11,523 bases of DNA from Parietichytrium sp. I65-24A (lineage: Eukaryota; Sar; Bigyra; Thraustochytrida; Thraustochytriidae), in the NCBI GenBank assembly GCA_012862575.1, contig BLSF01000026.1, positions 1,882 to 13,404 of the forward strand. The letters are read 5' to 3'. Below are positions 7,599 through 11,523 of the stretch, piece after piece (position 1 is the stretch's first letter; every line of letters begins with the position of its first letter). Under the pieces are notes generated by a model. That model was not told the origin of the DNA, made no database searches, and saw nothing but the letters and a program-made list of their open reading frames with translations. A program made the translations under genes and the position numbers.

Positions 7599-9380
7599 AT
7601 GGGACTGTGGTTGCGGTGTGTCGTGCTTGGCCTCGCTGTGGCGAGCGCCGTCGCGGACGGTGGCGGGCTCCGCGAGCAGTTGGCCCAGGATTTGAGCCAG
7701 GAGCAGTCGGGGTCGTTGAACGGGGGTCTGACTGAAAGTTTCCGTCGGATATACGAAGACAGAGATACGGAGGCTCATCTCTATGCATCAATCTGGGCCC
7801 CGATTCCAAGCGGCAACGAGCACAGAGTCGCAGTAGGGACGGTTTTTTCGGGGTCCTGGCGTAATCCGAAAGATGAGGGAACGAAAATCTTTGTTCCGAA
7901 AGCTTCGGACGATCTGAGGGATGCGATTGGCACCGAAATTATCTGGAACGACAAAGGTAGCGGAGGCAAATACGACGTGACGATCTTGCGCGTCATGTGT
8001 GAGGAGGGCTATTCCCCGGTCTCCCACACGGCTTTGAATACCTACTGTTCCAGCTCCCAGGAATGCTTGACAAAACTCAACAACATGTTTATATACATGG
8101 GCGTTCAGTACAAGCCTTGCGTCCGCAACTCATACGTGATGGACTGCAATTGGGATAATGTGCGCTCGCTCGTTTACAACGACAGAGGCTCCGGAGCAAA
8201 AAAAGACCTGACAGTTTACTACATGTCAGCAGATGGCGTGCCAATCACGTTCGGAGCAAGCGCAGATGCGCCTGAGTTAAGAAAGCCGGGGTACTTTGCA
8301 GCGTTGCCAAATTATTACGAGAGACCCAACTACGGCAATACCAGACTAAAGTGTCTCAAGGAATCCATCCCTCTGGCTAGTGCAAACGTGCAGCTTGTAG
8401 GAAGTTGGCGAGGCCCTATCAATGGAGACGAATATACGCGCGAGAGAGTGAGATTTGAGGGGTCAGAAACGGTGACGGAAAAGAGCATGAGCGCTTTTCT
8501 CGAGCTCGTGATCGGTCAAGAGGCCACATTCCAGGCTACTAGCGGCGCTGTGTCAGCTTCGTCGACGACCTCCATGCAGCTCACAAGCTCGTTGACTACG
8601 GCCTGGGCAAAATCAATTTCGAGTCAATTGAGCGAGACAACCAGAACGACATGCACGTTCAAGAAAGGCAGCTGCGCTGGTGCACTGTATTACTATACAA
8701 CGGAGATCAAGGTAGATGGGCAAGCCGTTCTCGACGAAATGTCGTGCTATTCGGTATGCGTGAAAACTGGACATGTACCAAGGTGTCCGCCAACCACTTT
8801 TCTAGACGACTCAGCTCAGGATTGCTGTAGCCGAAATGGGAGAATTGGGCCTTGCTGGGAGATTTACCCTGTCCCACTGTGGTTTGGAGGCTACTCGTTC
8901 ACTCGCGGAGAAGCAGCTGACATCTGCAAGCAGCATAACCAATACCTGTGCACAAAGGAGCAGGTGGACGGCCACACCAAATGCGCTTGGGGCTGGATGA
9001 AGAATTACCTCGGATTTTATATGAACGTCGCTCACCCTGGTTGTGGCAACAAGGTGGGGTTTATTGGTGGCACATCTTCCCCAATCACACAAAAGTCTGG
9101 CGCGTACTGCTGTGCAGGTTTTGACCCCAAGAATGAACCTGAGTGGGTGGGCGGGTACGTTTTTACCAAAGACCAAGCCAAGAATGTTTGCATGCAGAGA
9201 GGAAAAACGCTGTGCTCCAAGGAAGAAGTGGAAGGCCATGAAAAATGTGCAGCGGGTTGGATGACAGACTTCGTCGGGTATTACATGAAGACAGCTCAGC
9301 ATGGCTGCGGCAGCACGGTGGGCTTTATTGGAACGTCGACCCCCCCAGCGTCCCACAAATCCGGCGCGTACTGCTGCTAA
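7599..9380 (+). CDS. 593-residue secreted protein: Vps62-like N-terminal region, Ser/Thr-rich middle, two tandem Cys-rich C-terminal repeats
   Basis: The ATG at 7599 has G at -3 and +4, and an in-frame TAG lies 9 bases upstream, so this is the first possible start. Residues 1-19 form a signal peptide. Residues 45-220 match the gene at 1-635: W/Y-N-D-x-GSG-x-x-x-D motifs at 116-126 and 193-203, a degenerate first copy near 52-70, and five cysteines at matching spacing. Residues 285-355 are rich in Ser/Thr and followed by a Cys-flanked YYYTTEI segment. This loosely recalls the long strand-rich region of aerolysin-type beta-pore proteins, but I would not assign pore formation from composition. 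A Cys-rich linker (382-419) leads to repeats at 428-505 and 516-593. The protein ends in YCC with no hydrophobic tail, so no GPI-anchor signal is seen. Natural roles could include carbohydrate or surface binding or defence; this is inference. The reading frame is certain, the function unknown. Confidence 0.93.
   Translation: MGLWLRCVVLGLAVASAVADGGGLREQLAQDLSQEQSGSLNGGLTESFRRIYEDRDTEAHLYASIWAPIPSGNEHRVAVGTVFSGSWRNPKDEGTKIFVPKASDDLRDAIGTEIIWNDKGSGGKYDVTILRVMCEEGYSPVSHTALNTYCSSSQECLTKLNNMFIYMGVQYKPCVRNSYVMDCNWDNVRSLVYNDRGSGAKKDLTVYYMSADGVPITFGASADAPELRKPGYFAALPNYYERPNYGNTRLKCLKESIPLASANVQLVGSWRGPINGDEYTRERVRFEGSETVTEKSMSAFLELVIGQEATFQATSGAVSASSTTSMQLTSSLTTAWAKSISSQLSETTRTTCTFKKGSCAGALYYYTTEIKVDGQAVLDEMSCYSVCVKTGHVPRCPPTTFLDDSAQDCCSRNGRIGPCWEIYPVPLWFGGYSFTRGEAADICKQHNQYLCTKEQVDGHTKCAWGWMKNYLGFYMNVAHPGCGNKVGFIGGTSSPITQKSGAYCCAGFDPKNEPEWVGGYVFTKDQAKNVCMQRGKTLCSKEEVEGHEKCAAGWMTDFVGYYMKTAQHGCGSTVGFIGTSTPPASHKSGAYCC
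8880..9377 (+). repeat. Tandem Cys-rich protein repeats (two units of 78 residues)
   Basis: Residues 428-505 and 516-593 align without gaps at 42 of 78 positions (54%). Cysteines fall at 443, 451, 462, 482, 504, 505 and at 531, 539, 550, 570, 592, 593, an exact 88-residue offset. Each unit follows the pattern GGY-x-FT...A...C...LC-x-KE-x-V-x-GH-x-KCA-x-GWM...GYYM...GCG...GFIG...KSGAYCC. The order 'A..C......L...E......CA.GW' is faintly like a Link or C-type-lectin-like module, but the cysteine number and the terminal CC pair differ, so a lectin role is only a hypothesis. Confidence 0.9.
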
Positions 9381-9413
9381 ACCGCTCATCACATGGCCCT
9401 ATCTCGATATATA

Positions 9414-9419
9414 AATAAA
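9414..9419 (+). terminator. Poly(A) signal AATAAA of the 593-residue gene
   Basis: AATAAA occurs 33 bases after the TAA stop, in an A/T-rich patch (ATATATAAATAAATAG) that stands out from the surrounding sequence. Position and context fit a canonical eukaryotic poly(A) signal and give a very short 3' UTR. Confidence 0.65.
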
Positions 9420-9833
9420 TAGATCATTCCCAGTTACAAAGAGCTTCAGTCTTTCACCTTTGCCAGAACTGCTTTTCCACTGCTCATCCGACTGTGACTC
9501 CTGCAATTTATTTCCCTACAAACTCCCAGCTGCCGCGATCGTCTCCTATCTCCTGTCACTTTGTCCTTCCCTTCCCTGCGACCATCATCATCATGGTGAC
9601 CATCACCACAGCACCAGCTGCAGGGCGTAAAAGTGCCAACTCACAAAGCGGCCGAGAATCGTCGCAGCATCCACAGCGTGACTTTTCAACTAATTTAAAA
9701 CGCGTTCCATCCACAGCTCCACCCGGACAGCCTTCACTTTAAATTAATTTCTTCCTCTCATCATCCACTTTCACATCAGTAAATTTCACATGCACACTTA
9801 CATTCGCAGTACTCTTACCACACTGCACAAATT

Positions 9834-9850
9834 GTACATGTACTGAGTAC
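9834..9850. repeat. Triple GTAC cluster GTACATGTACTGAGTAC
   Basis: Three GTAC tetramers occur in 17 bases, forming the overlapping palindromes GTACATGTAC and TGTACTGAGTACA. The cluster sits about 450 bases downstream of the 593-residue gene. Confidence 0.55.
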
Positions 9851-10420
9851 ACATGGCCTCACTGAACGATATCTATCTACTTACACTTCGTCATCACCTC
9901 TCTGCTTCTTGATGCTCTGGACAATTGAGCCCCATCGAAGCTGCGCGAATTTGCGATGCTCTCCCGTCGCCGCCTTCCGTACCGTGGTATGTTTGCTATT
10001 TTGCTTCCTGTTCATATGTTGCTTGAGATTTTCGAAAATTGGTGTTTGAAGTCTGAAAGTTGCACTGGTATCTGGCAATGCTTTCCAAGCTGTTCCATTT
10101 GGCCGCTGATCGCACTTTGTTTGCACTCCAGTCGCGGCTTTATTCGCAATTTATCAAGCTGCCTGAAAACTGCGCCTTCTTGCAATTGCTGGACGCTCAT
10201 TCAGACTCGCTTGGGTCATATCAGCTGCCGGCATCGGCAACTTGATTCAGCCTTCACTTCGTGGAATTTGGAACCTAAGGCACTGCTAAAGCCTGTCGTT
10301 ATTGGGATCACTAACTGGATGTGACTGGAAGTAGTATTCGAGCCTCATCTTCTGGGTTTCTCTTTTACTGTTGCTCTCTGTCGAAAGCTTTGCAAGAGCT
10401 CCGCTGTCCAGTCTGCTGCT

Positions 10421-10434
10421 GTACAGGTACGTAC
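10421..10434. repeat. Triple GTAC cluster GTACAGGTACGTAC
   Basis: Three GTAC tetramers in 14 bases, the last two directly adjacent. It is another member of the GTAC-pair set. Confidence 0.5.
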
Positions 10435-10530
10435 AACCACAACCACTGAAAAGTGTCCGCACGAAGGTGCGAAGCGCGACAATGTTGTTAACATTGTACT
10501 TTTCCTGCTCACTGGTCATGGACGCCGAGA

Positions 10531-10594
10531 TAGCCAATAAATCTAAAAATCAATCAATAATTCATATTGGCACAATTTCGCCTTTTATTGGCTA
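10531..10594. repeat. 11-bp perfect inverted repeat carrying AATAAA on both strands
   Basis: TAGCCAATAAA at 10531-10541 is the exact reverse complement of TTTATTGGCTA at 10584-10594, with a 42-base A/T-rich interval. Each arm presents CCAATAAA to the opposite strand, so the element could act as a bidirectional 3' end for converging transcripts, or it could be the terminal repeat of a very small inverted-repeat element. Confidence 0.6.
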
Positions 10595-10877
10595 CCGCGA
10601 ATCCAAACCAAACTCGCAGTGATGCAAGCACAGTTTACCGTTGCCATTTTTTATCTGAATGCTGTAATTCACAGTCAATTCAAATTTTCCAGGCAACTCA
10701 TCTCATCAAGGCGTATTACTGCTCTGCGCGCTCAGGTCTACGGAGAGATCTAGGGCTTGAAGTGGCCACACTGGACAAGAACGACAACATAACCGGTACT
10801 GACTGTGAGTACACAAAACAAAGCGGGCCGGCCTTCTTGAGAAGTTCCTCAGACTACGCTTTGCAGGATGACGCAAA

Positions 10878-10918
10878 TGGAGCCACGAAGTGCAGCGTAA
10901 ATAAACCCTATCGGAAGG
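10878..10918 (+). repeat. 41-bp dispersed repeat, copy 2
   Basis: This segment shares 37 of 41 bases with 2525-2565 in direct orientation. The two copies are in different reading frames relative to the open frames that overlap them, so the conservation is at DNA or RNA level rather than protein level. Confidence 0.7.
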
Positions 10919-11269
10919 TGGGGTGATGGTGACGAGCCTCCTGGTGCACCACTTATAGTTTTGACTATCATTATTTACAACTTACCTTTTAAAAAAAATC
11001 ATGTGCTTACTCTGGCCTGGCAGGCGCAACTCGCGAAAATGAACTGCAAACGCAACGAGCACGAAGAAGGCCGCCGAAGGTGGGCGCACTTTGGCTTGTG
11101 TTTACCCGAGTCTCATGTTGGCGAGGCACTGCTTTTTGCAAACACAGATAGATGACCAAAAATTAGGTCGCGGTAATACTCGTAGGTTGGCGGTCCTGGG
11201 GACAGACTTTTGAAGTCGTGAATGTGATGCAAACGAAGGGGCATCGGACTTGTCTGTGGACGAGTCTTT

Positions 11270-11321
11270 GAGCTTTAGGTCAAGCATTGCTCTATCCGAA
11301 AATGCTTGACCTAAAAAGCTC
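11270..11321. repeat. Strong hairpin, 19-bp stem with a 2-base bulge
   Basis: The left arm, 11270-11288, is fully complementary to the right arm, 11301-11321, apart from two extra A in the right arm. The loop is 12 bases. The uninterrupted distal part pairs AGGTCAAGCATT with AATGCTTGACCT. Just downstream (11338-11351) TTGAC-TTGG-GTCAA forms a second small dyad with the same core. It may be a small-RNA precursor, a MITE relic or a binding site; there is no rho-type T tract behind it. Confidence 0.75.
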
Positions 11322-11523
11322 AATCCAAACTGGGACCTTGACTTGGGTCAATCTTGATGCAGTTTTCACCGCACCTGGTAGTGTCCGACTCTCACGGGCT
11401 AAATAGAAGCCATTGTACGCGCATTTAATTGTTGAGCTCCTTAAACCTGAAGTCCGGAACCGGGAGTACTTGTGCGTCTGACTGCTGCAATTTGCTCATG
11501 CTTGCGCACGAGAGCTGCCTTAC

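Larger units (their letters stand above)
9420..11523. other. 2.1-kb spacer at the right edge without a supportable gene
   Basis: Open frames of 119-122 codons (9956-10324 and 10567-10926, plus strand) have no recognisable family. The second contains the 41-bp dispersed repeat, and the other copy of that repeat is read in a different frame, which argues against coding. A possible internal exon at 10694-10803 is framed by a TTTTCCAG acceptor-like and a GTGAGT donor-like sequence. Structured elements at 9834, 10421, 10531, 10878 and 11270 are listed separately. Confidence 0.45.

Noticed and set aside
8811-9392. 193-codon minus-strand open frame
   Set aside because: It is antisense to the Cys-rich repeats of the 593-residue protein, whose repeat structure and cysteine spacing prove the plus-strand frame.
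9956-10324. 122-codon plus-strand open frame
   Set aside because: No signal peptide, domain or relative is recognised; the composition (many Cys, Trp, Ser, Leu) looks like random translation.
10694-10803. Possible internal exon between a TTTTCCAG acceptor-like and a GTGAGT donor-like site
   Set aside because: Both sites look good, but no neighbouring exons or recognisable peptide support it, and the supported genes in this window do not need introns.

Overview
The window looks like nuclear DNA of a eukaryote, most likely a unicellular or algal one. It holds a recognisable GPI-anchor biosynthesis gene (GWT1/PIG-W type), long single-exon open frames that start with eukaryotic-style ATG contexts and N-terminal signal peptides, an AATAAA poly(A) signal just behind one stop codon, no operon-like packing, and long non-coding spacers with simple repeats. 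Few introns seem to be used, since none of the three supported genes needs one. A red alga or another intron-poor protist would fit, but I cannot name the lineage from sequence alone.

Layout. (1) 1-635, minus strand: the 5' part of a secreted protein gene that runs off the left edge. It has a signal peptide and three repeats of the type W-x-D-x-GSGA-x-x-D, resembling the Vps62/DUF946 family. (2) 636-2819: no supportable gene; a pyrimidine-rich tract, a perfect 16-bp palindrome, a plus-strand AATAAA and one copy of a 41-bp dispersed repeat. (3) 2820-4216, minus strand: a full-length GWT1/PIG-W inositol acyltransferase reading frame with two breaks, an apparent 1-base loss near codon 18 and an in-frame TAG where the family normally has Gln. 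The rest is clean. (4) 4217-7598: a 3.4-kb spacer with short tandem repeats, GTAC-paired palindromes and a possible decayed coding stretch at about 6476-7330. (5) 7599-9380, plus strand: a complete 593-residue secreted protein. Its N-terminal region is homologous to the gene at the left edge, its middle is Ser/Thr-rich, and it ends in two tandem Cys-rich repeats with identical cysteine spacing. (6) 9381-11523: its poly(A) signal, then a spacer with the second copy of the 41-bp repeat, an inverted repeat with AATAAA on both strands and a strong hairpin.

How the genes relate. The two outer genes are paralogues in opposite orientation, both entering the secretory pathway. The middle gene acts in the ER membrane on GPI precursors. 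No functional coupling is evident; the complete secreted protein has no C-terminal hydrophobic tail and so is not an obvious GPI-anchor substrate. The items most worth following up are the domain combination of the 593-residue protein, the two precise lesions in an otherwise well-kept GWT1 gene (pseudogene, assembly error or recoding), and the recurring closely spaced GTAC pairs in the spacers.
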